From assembly GCA_015657545.1 (NCBI GenBank), contig JADHZC010000002.1, forward strand, positions 1 through 54,527: a stretch of DNA of 54,527 nucleotides, in the 5' to 3' direction. Position numbers and translations under genes: made by a program. Source of the DNA: Rickettsia sp. GTDB taxonomy: Bacteria > Pseudomonadota > Alphaproteobacteria > Rickettsiales > Rickettsiaceae. Below are positions 8,797-19,974 of the stretch, one piece after another. Below the pieces are notes generated by a model. That model had not been told where the DNA came from. It saw nothing but the letters and a program-made list of their open reading frames with translations, and did no database searches. Position 1 is the stretch's first letter; the number at the start of each line of letters is the position of its first letter.

Positions 8797-10089
8797 ATGG
8801 ACAAAACTAATACAAATAAGAAACTTTTAAAATGTTCTTTTTGTAGTAAAGATCAGTATGAAGTTAAAAATCTAATAGCTGGAATTGACGTTTTTATATG
8901 TGATGAATGTGTTTTAGTATGTTTGGATATACTAAAAGATAATAAGGATTTAGCTCATTCTGATGCTTTTTCTAGTTCTAAAATAATGTTACCAAATGAG
9001 ATTTATAAGTCACTTAATCAATATGTTATAGGGCAAAATAAAGCCAAAAAAATTCTCTCGGTTGCTGTTTATAATCATTATAAAAGGCTAGAATATTCAT
9101 CTCAATCTAATAAAGATGTAGAATTAACAAAATCTAATGTATTGCTTATAGGTTCTACAGGCTCTGGTAAAACATTGTTAGCACAAACATTAGCTAGAAC
9201 ATTAAAAGTTCCTTTTACTATAGCAGATGCTACTTCTTTGACAGAAGCTGGTTATGTAGGGGAAGATGTAGAAGTGATTTTGTTAAGATTGTTGCAGTCT
9301 GCAAATTTTAATGTAGAAGCAGCTCAAAAAGGAATTGTTTATATAGATGAAATAGATAAAATAGCTAAAAAATCTGAAAATATTTCTATTACACGTGATG
9401 TTTCTGGAGAAGGTGTTCAACAGGCATTATTGAAAATAATAGAAGGTACTATTGCTTATGTTGCTCCCCAAAGTAGAAGAAAACATCCGCATCAAGAATT
9501 AATTCCAATAGATACCACCAATATTTTATTTATTTGTGGAGGAGCTTTTTTAGGTATAGAAGATATCATTTCAAAAAGAAAATCAAAAACATCTATAGGT
9601 TTTAGTGCAGATATTAGAGATAATGAAAAAAAAGAATATTATGATGAACTTTTAAATCAAATTATTCCTGAAGATTTAGTAAAATTTGGCATGATCCCAG
9701 AATTTATAGGTAGATTACCTGTAATATCAAATTTGGATTCTTTAAATAAAGAAGCTTTAAAAAACATTTTGTCTATGCCTAAAAATGCTATACTAAAGCA
9801 ATATAAAAAATTATTTGAGCTCAATGATATTGAACTAGATTTTTCTAAAGATTCTATAGACGCAATTGCTCAATATGCTCTCACTAAAAAAACTGGTGCA
9901 AGAGGATTAAGAAGTATTATGGAAAATATGTTGATAGATTATATGTTTGATTTTGAACAATATTCTGGTAAAAAAATTTCTGTTAAACAAGAAACTATAA
10001 ACTATCCCCATGAAGTTAAGGTAACTACTCAAAATAAAAAAATTCGTAAAAAAAACGAAAAAGATAAAAAGATTTTATTTGCTTTATAA
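8797..10089 (+). CDS. clpX: Clp protease ATP-binding subunit ClpX
   Basis: Hexameric AAA+ unfoldase that feeds ClpP. The 430-residue protein begins with the zinc-binding domain (Cys13, 16, 35, 38), then the AAA+ core with Walker A GSTGSGKT (119-126), pore loop GYVGEDVE, Walker B IVYIDEID, and sensor regions GFIGRLP-like (EFIGRLPV) and KTGARGLRS. The ClpP-docking loop tripeptide IGF is at 267-269, so it should still couple to the ClpP encoded just upstream. An AAGG ribosome-binding site lies before the ATG. Where many alphaproteobacteria have lon next, this genome has a gene-free kilobase. Confidence 0.97.
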   Translation: MDKTNTNKKLLKCSFCSKDQYEVKNLIAGIDVFICDECVLVCLDILKDNKDLAHSDAFSSSKIMLPNEIYKSLNQYVIGQNKAKKILSVAVYNHYKRLEYSSQSNKDVELTKSNVLLIGSTGSGKTLLAQTLARTLKVPFTIADATSLTEAGYVGEDVEVILLRLLQSANFNVEAAQKGIVYIDEIDKIAKKSENISITRDVSGEGVQQALLKIIEGTIAYVAPQSRRKHPHQELIPIDTTNILFICGGAFLGIEDIISKRKSKTSIGFSADIRDNEKKEYYDELLNQIIPEDLVKFGMIPEFIGRLPVISNLDSLNKEALKNILSMPKNAILKQYKKLFELNDIELDFSKDSIDAIAQYALTKKTGARGLRSIMENMLIDYMFDFEQYSGKKISVKQETINYPHEVKVTTQNKKIRKKNEKDKKILFAL

Positions 10090-11248
10090 TGATTTATTAA
10101 CATTTTATTATTCAAATATTTATAAACATTGATAATTAGAAAAGAAGAGCCGTCTAAATAATTGTAGAATTTTTTCATGTTTTTTATAAAATTCTTTGAA
10201 TCAAAAGAACAAAACTATTATTTTTTTAATTATTCAGCAATAATTATCACAGCATTTTTATTTTGTATCGAAAATAGAAAAAAATATTTGATGTTCAAAC
10301 AATAATCGGTAATTTTTCAATCAGCTTGTGTTGAGCAGTGAAAAATTTAAAATATCAGAATATTTTTCTAGATTTTTTGGAGAAAAAAAAATAACAGAAA
10401 ATGGAAAGCATCAGTTTGGACAATAGTAGCAAAAGAGAAAATGTCCATATAGGAGAGAACAAGAAAAGGAATCAATAGTCTCAAGCACAGATATATTGAA
10501 TTTTCTAGATATTTTTGTGCTATATGAAGCTCGTAAATTGGGGCGGAGTAATGGTCTAAAATAGAATTTTTTAAACATTTTTAAGAGTAAAATGTTCCCT
10601 GTATAACCTCTTTATTTATTATGATAAGAGATATTGTTGATGTTGAGATGTTAGGGGTATTTGATAGGATAAAAAACTAATCTTTATAAATGAGGATATC
10701 AAAGTAAAGAATAGAAAAAAGAAGAAAAAATTATTGAGATTATTAAAAATTTCTATCAAAAATGAATTTCTAGTTTTTATTATTTCTAAAGTCCCGTTTT
10801 AGTTATATCTAATTTTTTTTTATTATTTATAGTTGTGTAATATATAGATAAAATCTATATAAATTATTCTTCAAAGATGTTCTTTAATTTTATTTAGTTA
10901 TAAATATTTTTAATATTTCTTATTATTAGTTACTCATTTTTAGCTCAAAAATTATGTACAAAAATATAGAAAATCTATTTTTTTTTACCTTTTTTATATA
11001 ACTAAAAGACAAAAAATATAAAATTATATAGAAAAGGAAAAAACTATTTTATTGAAACATTGGTATGTGTAATAGAAAATTTTAAAACACAAACTTGTAT
11101 AAAAATATTTTGTACAAAATATTTTTTTCCTTTACTCTTAAAAAATATCTACTCATATTTACTATTCACAAGAAATACGGTAAATTATCCATCCTTAATA
11201 AAATCTAACTAAATTAGATAAATAAGAAATACAATATATATAATTAAA
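10090..11248. other. Gene-free stretch after clpX with scraps of former coding sequence
   Basis: No credible gene is present in 1.16 kb. A 42-codon ATG frame at 10177-10305 (plus) has one hydrophobic stretch and no ribosome-binding site. A plus-strand frame at about 10320-10560 reads as protein-like but is interrupted by two adjacent stops near 10427; its last part, before a stop near 10563, includes the string YEARKLGRSNG. I do not recognise a family. The most likely reading is a decayed gene. Its position after clpX makes lon a natural guess, but I see no Lon motif. Confidence 0.5.
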
Positions 11249-12844
11249 CTACAAACTAACATTTAATCCAAAATTCCATCCCCAGTCAGTTAATTTTTCT
11301 TTTTCATCATCAATTTTTTTGTCATAAAAAGATTTTCCTTCCTTATTGCTGTGTACTAATTGTACATAAGCATTAGCTAGTGAAAATAATTTGCATTGAG
11401 TAGCAAATGCAAATTTTTTATTTAAGTTAGAAAATTTATCACTTACAAGTCCAGCTAAACTAACTTTAAAAGGTCCAACGGAATAAGCACATGATGCAGA
11501 GACAGAATAATTTTTAGAAGCTTCAGAGCTAGTAACATTTTGGTAAAGTTCTTTGTTAAAAAAGCTTTTACCCCAATCATGCCAAGCTACTCCTAAAGCA
11601 AAATCTCCTACAGAAAGTTCAGCGCCTAATCCTCCAGCTAGTAGATTCTCTAATTTGTGGCTGGATTTTTGTTTATATTTTTTGTTATCGTTAGTTTTTG
11701 AGTTTTCAATATTATCAGAAGCAGAGGAAGCCTTATCATAAAAAATTGCTTCTCCTACAGATTCTCCATACTCGATACTACCTCCAAGTACTAAGTTCAC
11801 TAGATCATTGAATTCTATATTCACTTTAGTAGCTGCAGAAATAGCATTTTTTACAACATGAGATACAGATACGATAGTATCAGGAGAAGTTGAATTTTTT
11901 AGCAAATTTTCTTTAACTATTTTGGTGCTTAGATTTTGAAAAACATCTGAGCCAGAATCAGAATCCAACATTTTTCCATCTTGAGAAAAATACATAATTT
12001 TTTTAGGAACTAAATCTTGATTAGATTTTCCTGCTCCTGTATTGCTTGAATCTGGGACGAATGATGCTGCTAAACTTATATTACATTTTTTCAAAATGTC
12101 TATTTTAGGAAAATGCACTGTTATTTTTCTAGATTTTTCAGAGCTGTTACTATTATTGAGGCTAGCATTAAATTTTGAACTCAAAAAACTATCTGCATCA
12201 TCTATAAATTCTTTATCATTCATGGAATAAGAATATCTTTCAGAATTACCAAATCCTCCTACAGCTATTCCTGAAATACCATCTATTCTAAGATCATCTG
12301 CAGCATCGGTAGGAGCGCCCAATTTTACTAAACCAAATTTACTTTCAAAAAACAAATAGCTTGAATTAAACAAACTGCTTCCACTTCTTTTTCCGGTAGA
12401 TATTAGAGGAATATGAACTCCAATCTTAACATTCTTAATCTTTGGTGCTACTCTTACAGCTAGTCCTACTTGGTTAAAAAATGCAAAATTGTCATGATTT
12501 TTTGAAATATTTCCTTTTGCTTCCTTTTCATCAAGCTTAGTTGCAAATCTAGATCCTACTTCAAATGCACCTGATGCATGAAGAGAAATACCAAAAATAT
12601 TTATGAATTTTTTGATAAGTTCTGCGTTATACATCTCAGTGTTTTGTATTATTTCAATATTTTGAGCAAAACTTCTTTCAGGATTAAATTTAGTAATTTC
12701 TTGTGTATCTTTATTTTTTTTCTGATCAGAATTTTGTGATGTACTGGGTGAGGAGATGGCAAATAACTGTTGTTGTATTATAAACTGTAATCCACTCAAT
12801 ACAAAACAAGATAAAAAGAATCCAATTCTTAAGAAAGAGGCCAT
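11249..12844 (-). CDS. Outer-membrane porin-like beta-barrel protein
   Basis: A 531-residue exported protein. The first 30 or so residues form a signal peptide (basic start, hydrophobic run, plausible cleavage near FAIS). The remainder is a pattern of alternating beta strands with porin-type segments such as FGLVKLGAPTDAADD and repeated glycine-rich strand turns, and it ends in a strand DWGWNFGLNVSL. The last residue is Leu rather than the usual aromatic BAM signal, with aromatics a few positions earlier. It matches the Gram-negative porin superfamily in style; specificity cannot be read. It stands alone, with non-coding DNA on both sides. In a wall-poor intracellular bacterium it is probably a major surface channel. 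Confidence 0.72.
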   Translation of the reverse strand: MASFLRIGFFLSCFVLSGLQFIIQQQLFAISSPSTSQNSDQKKNKDTQEITKFNPERSFAQNIEIIQNTEMYNAELIKKFINIFGISLHASGAFEVGSRFATKLDEKEAKGNISKNHDNFAFFNQVGLAVRVAPKIKNVKIGVHIPLISTGKRSGSSLFNSSYLFFESKFGLVKLGAPTDAADDLRIDGISGIAVGGFGNSERYSYSMNDKEFIDDADSFLSSKFNASLNNSNSSEKSRKITVHFPKIDILKKCNISLAASFVPDSSNTGAGKSNQDLVPKKIMYFSQDGKMLDSDSGSDVFQNLSTKIVKENLLKNSTSPDTIVSVSHVVKNAISAATKVNIEFNDLVNLVLGGSIEYGESVGEAIFYDKASSASDNIENSKTNDNKKYKQKSSHKLENLLAGGLGAELSVGDFALGVAWHDWGKSFFNKELYQNVTSSEASKNYSVSASCAYSVGPFKVSLAGLVSDKFSNLNKKFAFATQCKLFSLANAYVQLVHSNKEGKSFYDKKIDDEKEKLTDWGWNFGLNVSL

Positions 12845-13197
12845 AATCTAATACCTTAATAAATGAAACATTGTAAAAATATTAGACAAAAACTATAACA
12901 AAAAATTGTTTTTTGCAAGAATTTTGTAGCAAAAAAGCAATTAATTGTATATGAAATAATGAAAAATTTTTAGATGATTTTAATAAAATTATTAAAATAT
13001 CGTACTTATTCACATTTTGTAAATAAAAAAAACGTAATTATTTACTAATTAGCATTTACAACTCCCAAATTTGAACTATAATCGGTATTCGTTTTTCTTC
13101 AAAGATATAATTACCCAAATAGCAAAAATTTACATTCTATTTGATATTGCAAAAACAAGTAGTTTTTTTTAGATAATTAAATCATAATGATGTTAAT
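12845..13197. other. Intergenic region between divergent porin and pheS genes
   Basis: About 350 nt of AT-rich DNA with no reading frame of note. It must hold the promoters of both the porin (minus) and pheST (plus), but no pair of -35 and -10 boxes stands out from the AT-rich background. Confidence 0.5.
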
Positions 13198-14223
13198 ATG
13201 TTAGGTCATTTAGTAGAAGATTTTAAAAATAAAGCAAAAAACATCTCTTCATTACAAAAATTATTAGAATTAAAATCTAGATTTTTAGGAAAAAAAAGCT
13301 TTATATCTGCGAAATTTAAAGAAATTTTAAATCTAGAAATAGAAGAAAAAAAAAAAATTGGTTCTGAAATTAATCAGATCAAATTAGAAATAGAAAAGAT
13401 TTTTATGCATTACAAAAATCTTTTGGAAAAAGCTACATTAAAAAATCAAAAAGATTCTGAAGAAGATTTTTCTATACCTGCTAGAGATTATTATATAGGG
13501 AAAATACATCCTATATCACATTCTCAAGAATTGCTTTATGAAATCTTTACAATGCATGGATTTGAAGTAAAATTTGGTCCTGAAATAGAAAATTCTTGGT
13601 ATAATTTTACAGCGCTAAATATAGCAGAGGATCATCCCGCAAGAAAAATGCATGATACATTTTATATAAAAGGTGAAGGGGATAAATTGCTTAGAACTCA
13701 TACTTCAAATGTACAAATACGTACAATGGAAAAATCTTCTCCTCCATTTAAATTTATATCAATAGGAAAGACTTTTAGATCTGATTCTGATAGAACTCAT
13801 ACTCCTATGTTTCACCAAATGGAAGGAGTGTTTGTAGATAAAAATATAAATTTTTCCCACCTAAAATTTTTGATGAAAGATTTGGTAGAAAAATTTTTTA
13901 ATAATGCAGATATCAAAATAAGATTTCGTCCAAGTTATTTTCCATTCACTGAACCTTCTTGCGAAGTGGACATAAAGATATCAGAACAAGATCCTTGGTT
14001 AGAGATTTTAGGATGTGGTATGATTCACCCTTTGGTTTTGAAAAATGTGAATTTAGATCCTGAAATATATCAGGGATTTGCTTTTGGTCTTGGAGTAGAG
14101 AGAATTACTATGATAAAACATAAGATTCAAGATCTAAGAGAATTTTTTTCTGGTGATCTTAAATGGATAGAATATTTTGGTATAACTCCTTTTAAAACAA
14201 ATAATGTCTTTACTGCGCAATGA
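13198..14223 (+). CDS. pheS: Phenylalanine-tRNA ligase alpha subunit
   Basis: Catalytic subunit of the alpha2beta2 class II synthetase that charges tRNA-Phe. The 341 residues contain an N-terminal coiled coil (to about 90), then the catalytic core with motif 2 around FRSDSDRTHTPMFHQMEG and motif 3 around GFAFGLGVERITM near the C-terminus. Length is typical (330-350). No good ribosome-binding site is visible before the ATG. It overlaps pheT by 4 nt (ATGA), implying translational coupling. Confidence 0.97.
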   Translation: MLGHLVEDFKNKAKNISSLQKLLELKSRFLGKKSFISAKFKEILNLEIEEKKKIGSEINQIKLEIEKIFMHYKNLLEKATLKNQKDSEEDFSIPARDYYIGKIHPISHSQELLYEIFTMHGFEVKFGPEIENSWYNFTALNIAEDHPARKMHDTFYIKGEGDKLLRTHTSNVQIRTMEKSSPPFKFISIGKTFRSDSDRTHTPMFHQMEGVFVDKNINFSHLKFLMKDLVEKFFNNADIKIRFRPSYFPFTEPSCEVDIKISEQDPWLEILGCGMIHPLVLKNVNLDPEIYQGFAFGLGVERITMIKHKIQDLREFFSGDLKWIEYFGITPFKTNNVFTAQ

Positions 14224-16634
14224 AAATTACATTATCTTCTTTGGAAGAATTTATAGAATATGATCGGTCTTTTGTTAGCCCTGATGCAATATCTAAAACG
14301 TTAAATCAACTAGGAGTAGAAAATGAAATATTAGAAGATTATGAATATTTAGAAAATTTTGTAATAGGTAAGATAACTTCAGTAATTCCTCATCCTTTAG
14401 CTAATAGTCTCAAAATATGTGTTGTAGATACTGGTTCTTCTTCTTTACAGATAATTTGTGGAGCCAATAATGTAAGAGCTAATTTAAATATAGTGTTAGC
14501 GCAGATAGGTACGAAAATTCCTCTTACAGGAAAAAAAATTAAAAAATCTAAGATCAGGGATCATTTAAGTGAGGGGATGATATGTTCTTACTCAGAGCTT
14601 AAATTAGATAAGTTACAAAATAATACAGATGAAATAATTGAGATTGATGCTAATGCATTAGTTGGAGATAAAATATTGAAATATATAAAATTGGATTATA
14701 GTTTTAATATTGAGGTGACTCCAAATAGAGGAGAAATTTTGAGTGTATATGGATTAGCAAAAGAATTATCTAGTTCTGGTATAGTAAAAATGAAGCCAAT
14801 ATCTTCATATATAGAAGATTCTGATAAGAATTTTACATCTAGATTAACAATAAAAAATGAAAAAAATATTTGTCCTGTATTTTCTGCAAGAGAATTATCT
14901 AATATAAATAATCAAGTAGAATTACCTTTGTGGCTAAGAGAAGAATTATTTAAAGCTGATATAAATTCTGTTTCTCCTTTAGTAGATATAGCAAATTATA
15001 CAACATATAAGTTTGGTCAACCATTACATATATATGATCAAGAAAAGATTGGTTTAGAAATATTGGTTGAAGAATTATCTGAAAATGATGTCAAATTTGA
15101 TGCGTTAAATGGAGAAAATTATATTTTACAAAAAGGAGATATAATAGTCAAAAATTCTTCTCATAAGATATTAGCATTAGCCGGTATTATAGGATCTGAG
15201 GATACTGCTTGTAGTATAAATACAAAAAATATAATAGTAGAAGCTGCTTTGTTTAACTCTACTAGAATTACTAAAACTTGTAATAGACTAGATTTACAAA
15301 CAGATGCCAAGCATCGATTTGAAAAAAATATTAACTTTGATTTGTTAACAATAGCTCTTGATTACGCAGCAAATTTAATTTTAGATATTTGTGGAGGCAA
15401 AACATCTAATTTGAAAATTAATAGTTATATTCAAGATAAGAAAAGAGAAATCCTATTTTCAAAAAATAAATTTTTAAAACATTCTGGGGTTGTAATATCA
15501 CAAGAAGAAATAGAAAATATCCTAAATAATTTAGATTTCACTTTTCAAAATATTTCGGAAGATCTTACTAAAATTTATGTTCCTATTTGGAGGAAAGATC
15601 TTACTATACAAGAGGATATAAATGAGGAGATTTTAAGAATATATGGTTATGATAATATAGGATTTACATCTATACCAAATGATAAATTGATATTTTTAGA
15701 AAAAGATGAACAATTAATTATTGAAATTAAAAGGATTCTTACATTTAGAGGTTATTTAGAATCCATATCTTATTCCTTTGTAGATAAGAGAAATATATCA
15801 GATTTTTTTGATGTTTATGAAGAATTAGAAATAGTGAATCCTATTAGTAATGAGATAAATTACATGAGACCTTCTTTATTAGTAAATTATCTTCCTATAA
15901 TAGAAAAAAATATAAATAAATCATGGAAAAATTTTTCTATATTCGAAATAGGAAAAATATTTCAAGGTTCTCAAAGAGAGGAAATTCAAAAAATTTTTCT
16001 TTTAAGAGTTGGATTAAATAATCAAACAGATTATTTCCAGAAAGAAAGAAAATTTGATTTATTTGATATAAAAACTGATTTCAAAATTATATTAGACCAC
16101 CTTAATATAGATGATAATCAGATCAAATATGAAAATCAATATTTGCCCAAATATATGAAAAATAATGAAGCTTTTGTAGTAAAAACTACTCAAGGACAAT
16201 CTTTAGGGTATTTAGGTAAAATATCAAATGAATTATCTGTGAAATATAATATACAGGGTAGTAATATATTTTGTATGGAACTAGATTTAATGAAATTAAT
16301 CAAATTATCTAAGTCTTTAAAAAGAGATCCATATAATAATATGTCTTATCAACCAGTAACAAGAGAATATAATTTTGTTCTCAATAAAAAAATAGCTTTA
16401 GGGGAAGTAATAAAATTTTTATATAATATTGATTCTAAATTTATTCAAAAAATTAGATTGATAGATATACATGAAGAAACTGCTGAGACTAATGCAGTAA
16501 CTTTTTCTATTACATTACAAGATTTAAACAATAATCTTTCAGAAGAGAAATTAAAAAAATTGCAAAATAATATAATATCCAAAACAGAAAAGCAATTTTT
16601 ATGTATAATTAAAGATTATAAAAATTCTCTCTAA
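14220..16634 (+). CDS. pheT: Phenylalanine-tRNA ligase beta subunit
   Basis: Editing and tRNA-binding partner of PheS; 804 residues, the usual length. Domain order visible: N-terminal EMAP-like tRNA-binding fold (about 40-150, with ICGANNVRAN), B3/B4 editing domain (about 200-370), B5 helix-turn-helix (about 400-470, ending near RIYGYDNI), a catalytic-like core, and a C-terminal FDX-ACB anticodon-binding domain (about 705-804, from YQPVTREYNFVLNK). The ATG overlaps the pheS stop. leuS follows after 75 nt and could belong to the same transcript. Confidence 0.97.
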   Translation: MKITLSSLEEFIEYDRSFVSPDAISKTLNQLGVENEILEDYEYLENFVIGKITSVIPHPLANSLKICVVDTGSSSLQIICGANNVRANLNIVLAQIGTKIPLTGKKIKKSKIRDHLSEGMICSYSELKLDKLQNNTDEIIEIDANALVGDKILKYIKLDYSFNIEVTPNRGEILSVYGLAKELSSSGIVKMKPISSYIEDSDKNFTSRLTIKNEKNICPVFSARELSNINNQVELPLWLREELFKADINSVSPLVDIANYTTYKFGQPLHIYDQEKIGLEILVEELSENDVKFDALNGENYILQKGDIIVKNSSHKILALAGIIGSEDTACSINTKNIIVEAALFNSTRITKTCNRLDLQTDAKHRFEKNINFDLLTIALDYAANLILDICGGKTSNLKINSYIQDKKREILFSKNKFLKHSGVVISQEEIENILNNLDFTFQNISEDLTKIYVPIWRKDLTIQEDINEEILRIYGYDNIGFTSIPNDKLIFLEKDEQLIIEIKRILTFRGYLESISYSFVDKRNISDFFDVYEELEIVNPISNEINYMRPSLLVNYLPIIEKNINKSWKNFSIFEIGKIFQGSQREEIQKIFLLRVGLNNQTDYFQKERKFDLFDIKTDFKIILDHLNIDDNQIKYENQYLPKYMKNNEAFVVKTTQGQSLGYLGKISNELSVKYNIQGSNIFCMELDLMKLIKLSKSLKRDPYNNMSYQPVTREYNFVLNKKIALGEVIKFLYNIDSKFIQKIRLIDIHEETAETNAVTFSITLQDLNNNLSEEKLKKLQNNIISKTEKQFLCIIKDYKNSL

Positions 16635-16709
16635 AATTATTATTGATTAATAATTTATAGAAATAAAATAATCTTTTATTAAAAAACACAATCATTACTA
16701 GCAAATAAT

Positions 16710-19232
16710 ATGTCTTTAAGAAAAAACAGGATTCAAATAGAATCAAAATGGCAAAATATATGGTCAGAAAATAATATTTTTGAAACTTCTAATTCCTCTT
16801 TGAAAAAAAGGAAATATATATTAGAAATGTTTCCTTATCCTTCTGGTAAGATTCATGTAGGACATCTTAGAAATTATACAATTGGGGATGTTGTGTCTAG
16901 ATTTTATATAGCAAATGATTTTGCTGTGTTACATGCTATGGGATGGGATTCTTTTGGTTTGCCTGCAGAAAATGCTGCTATGAAACATCAGGTTCATCCT
17001 GCAAAATGGACCTATGAAAATATATCAATTATGAAATCCCAACTTAAAAAAATAGGATTATCATATGATTGGCAAAGAGAATTAATAACTTGTGATCCAG
17101 AATATTATAAATTTGAACAAGAATTTTTTATAGATTTATTTAATAAAAAGCTTGCTTACAAGAAGTTATCTCCTGTGAATTGGGACCCTATAGATAAAAC
17201 AGTTCTTTCAAATGAACAAGTTGTGGATGGTAAGGGTTGGAGATCTGGAGCTAAAATAGAAAAAAAATATCTAAATCAATGGTTTTTAAAAATAACAGAT
17301 TATGCTGAAGAGCTCCTTACATCATTGGATAAGATGAATGGTTGGCCTGAAAAAATTAGAAATATGCAACGTAATTGGATAGGTAAATCAGATGGTCATA
17401 TCATTAAATTTAAGGTAGAAGGTTTTGACAAAAAAGAAATTCATGCTTTTTCTACAAGAATAGAGACAATATTTGGGGCTAGCTTTATTGCGGTATCTCA
17501 TGAACATGATATTACAGAAATTTTATCCGAAGAAATTTATAAAAAATTACAGAAATTTCAACAAAAATTAATGGTTTATAAAAATGAAGAGTTTTATCTT
17601 AACACTGGGATTAAAGCTATACATCCTGTAACTGGTCATTTAATACCTATTATTATAGCTAGTTATGTGTTGGCTGATTATGCTACAGGAGCTGTATTTG
17701 GATGTCCTGCACATGATAAAAGAGATCATAAATTAGCTAATTTCTTAAAACTTCCTATATTACAAGTAATAGATAATGATGATTCTACAAATATAGACAT
17801 CATGTCTCAACCTTATGAAACAAAAGAAGGGTTTATGATAAACTCCTCTTTTTTAAATGGATTAGATATTACCTCAGCTAAGAAAGAGATCAACAATTAT
17901 TTAGCTAATCTCAATGTATTAGAAAAAAAGCATATTTATAAATTAAGAGATTGGTGTATCTCAAGGCAAAGATATTGGGGAGCTCCTATTCCTATAATTT
18001 ATTGTCCTAAATGTGGAACTATAGCTGCGAAGAAAGAGGATTTACCTATTAAATTGCCCCAAGATGTCTCTATTACTCATTCAGGTACAGTTTTACAAGA
18101 TCATCCTAGTTGGAAATATATAAAATGTCATATTTGCCAATCTCCAGCAGTCCGTGAAACAGATACTTTTGATACATTTTTTGAATCTTCTTGGTATTAT
18201 TTTAAATTTGCTACTCCTAATCAAAATTACATGATAAGTCAAAAAGAAGAAGAACAATGGTTTCCTGTAGATAAATATATAGGTGGGATAGAACATGCTG
18301 TAATTCATCTTTTATATTCCAGATTTTTTACTAAAGTATTATCTGATTTAGGATATATCAAAGTAAGAGAACCATTTTTATCAGTTATTCCTCAAGGAAT
18401 GGTTTTACATAAGACATATAAAGATCTTGAAGATAATTGGATATATCCAAATGATGTAAAAAAGTTAGATGATGGTAGCTTAGTACATAAGATTACTAAC
18501 AAGACCGTGATAGAAGGTCAAGAAGAAAAAATGAGTAAATCCAAATGTAACGTTATAGATCTTGAAGAAGGTTTAGAAAAATTTGGAGCTGATGTATTAA
18601 GATTGTTTGTGTTATCAGATACTCCGATTGATAAAGAGTTATTATGGTCAGAAAATAATATAACATCTATTGAAAAATTTTTAACTAAGCTGATAAATCT
18701 TGTAAATATAGTTAATTCTCATATTGAATTTTTACAGAAAGAAGATGATTTTTTAGAAAATGCATTAAACTCTACTATTAAGAAAGTTACTTCAGATATT
18801 AAATTACTTAATTTGAATTTAGCAATAGCCAATATTAGAAAATTAGTTAATGTAATTAAAGAATATGTTAGCAAAAATGAGAAATTTTCTATTTCTGTCA
18901 AAAAATCTGTTTTTGTTATATTACAATTATTTAATCCTTTTATTCCACATATTACAGAAGAGTTGTGGAATAATTTAGGTAAAAATACTTCTCTTGTTAA
19001 AGAAAAATGGCCCATATATGAAGAATCTAAAATAAAAAAAGATAGTTACATATTAGCGATACAAATTAATGGTAGGTTAAGGGCTAAACAAGAATTTTTA
19101 GATAATTTAGATGATGAAGAAATTCAAAAAAAAGTATTTTCTCTAGATTCAGTAAAAAAATATATTGGTAATCGTAATATAAAAAAAATAATATTTGTAA
19201 AGAGAAAAATAATGAATCTAATTTTAGATTAG
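16710..19232 (+). CDS. leuS: Leucine-tRNA ligase
   Basis: Class I synthetase charging tRNA-Leu; 840 residues, slightly under the usual 860. The HIGH-type motif is HVGH at 49-52 and the KMSKS loop is at 607-611. The CP1 editing domain is present (STRIETIFGA, and GCPAHDKRDH with the conserved editing Asp region). A zinc-ribbon-like CPKC...CHIC pair precedes the DTFDTFFESSWYY segment. The C-terminal anticodon domain (FIPHITEELW) and a short tail complete the protein. The start gives the expected N-terminus. A 740-nt gene-free stretch follows. Confidence 0.97.
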   Translation: MSLRKNRIQIESKWQNIWSENNIFETSNSSLKKRKYILEMFPYPSGKIHVGHLRNYTIGDVVSRFYIANDFAVLHAMGWDSFGLPAENAAMKHQVHPAKWTYENISIMKSQLKKIGLSYDWQRELITCDPEYYKFEQEFFIDLFNKKLAYKKLSPVNWDPIDKTVLSNEQVVDGKGWRSGAKIEKKYLNQWFLKITDYAEELLTSLDKMNGWPEKIRNMQRNWIGKSDGHIIKFKVEGFDKKEIHAFSTRIETIFGASFIAVSHEHDITEILSEEIYKKLQKFQQKLMVYKNEEFYLNTGIKAIHPVTGHLIPIIIASYVLADYATGAVFGCPAHDKRDHKLANFLKLPILQVIDNDDSTNIDIMSQPYETKEGFMINSSFLNGLDITSAKKEINNYLANLNVLEKKHIYKLRDWCISRQRYWGAPIPIIYCPKCGTIAAKKEDLPIKLPQDVSITHSGTVLQDHPSWKYIKCHICQSPAVRETDTFDTFFESSWYYFKFATPNQNYMISQKEEEQWFPVDKYIGGIEHAVIHLLYSRFFTKVLSDLGYIKVREPFLSVIPQGMVLHKTYKDLEDNWIYPNDVKKLDDGSLVHKITNKTVIEGQEEKMSKSKCNVIDLEEGLEKFGADVLRLFVLSDTPIDKELLWSENNITSIEKFLTKLINLVNIVNSHIEFLQKEDDFLENALNSTIKKVTSDIKLLNLNLAIANIRKLVNVIKEYVSKNEKFSISVKKSVFVILQLFNPFIPHITEELWNNLGKNTSLVKEKWPIYEESKIKKDSYILAIQINGRLRAKQEFLDNLDDEEIQKKVFSLDSVKKYIGNRNIKKIIFVKRKIMNLILD

Positions 19233-19974
19233 CTTGTAATCTATCTTAGAAAAGATTTTCTATATTCATATATTTATAGAATTTTTAACTTTTAGTTGTT
19301 AAAAATTTTAGATTTTTTGAAGAAAAAAAATAGATATTTTTTTAAATGTTAAATATTGAAAAATTTATAAAGTCAGTTAAAAATATTAATATGATAAATT
19401 TTGTAGTTGCTTTTTAATTTTAATAGAAAGCATTATTGTAAATGTAAGCATATTTTATGTTAGGTTTGTTGACCATGGTGAGTTTAGTAATAGATTTTAC
19501 TACTTAAAGCCTTAAGTAAGGGATTAAAGGTAATATTAAAAAATAATTTGTACTAAATTAGTATTTTTTAGCGCTTTATTGTAGGGGATATCAACTATGT
19601 TGATATGAATTTATTAAAAATTGGTTGACTTATTATAAATAAGATCATTTCGAGTAAATATTTTGAGTAATTGCTTTTTGATTAGTCTAAGTAATTTTAA
19701 ATATTATTTTTTAGAGTTACTTTTGTAGTGTGAAACAAACAAGCAGCAGAATTGTTATTCAAGCTTTAGTTTTAATTTATAATAGTGAATTATATTCACT
19801 AAGTTGAGTTTAACTTTTAAAGTCTTAACAGAAAATTTTCTACAATCAGATAGAAAATAATTAGAAATCTATATATCTCAAATATCTTTTTACATATATT
19901 TAGTACATAAATTAATTTATATTAACTATAATATTTGATACATTGATATATAGATTGTTCATAAAGTTTTTTAC
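19233..19974. other. Gene-free region with clustered perfect palindromes
   Basis: No reading frame of note in 740 nt. Three short perfect inverted repeats lie close together: 19501-19518 (7-bp arms, 4-nt spacer), 19588-19606 (8-bp arms, 3-nt spacer) and 19784-19800 (7-bp arms, 3-nt spacer). A further imperfect-loop repeat at 19551-19563 is followed by six T and could terminate plus-strand transcripts. Whether this is a structured RNA, protein-binding sites or chance in AT-rich DNA cannot be told by eye. Confidence 0.4.

Noticed and set aside
10177..10305. 42-codon plus-strand frame with one hydrophobic stretch
   Set aside because: No ribosome-binding site, no recognised family and it lies in decayed DNA.
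10525..10552. GAAGCTC...GGGGCGGAG as a second IS605-type end
   Set aside because: It shares words with the end at 40808-40830 but has no complementary stem, and the preceding frame does not read like TnpB.
16634..16656. 8-bp AT hairpin behind pheT
   Set aside because: No T-run on either strand and all A-T pairs, so not a credible terminator; leuS follows closely.
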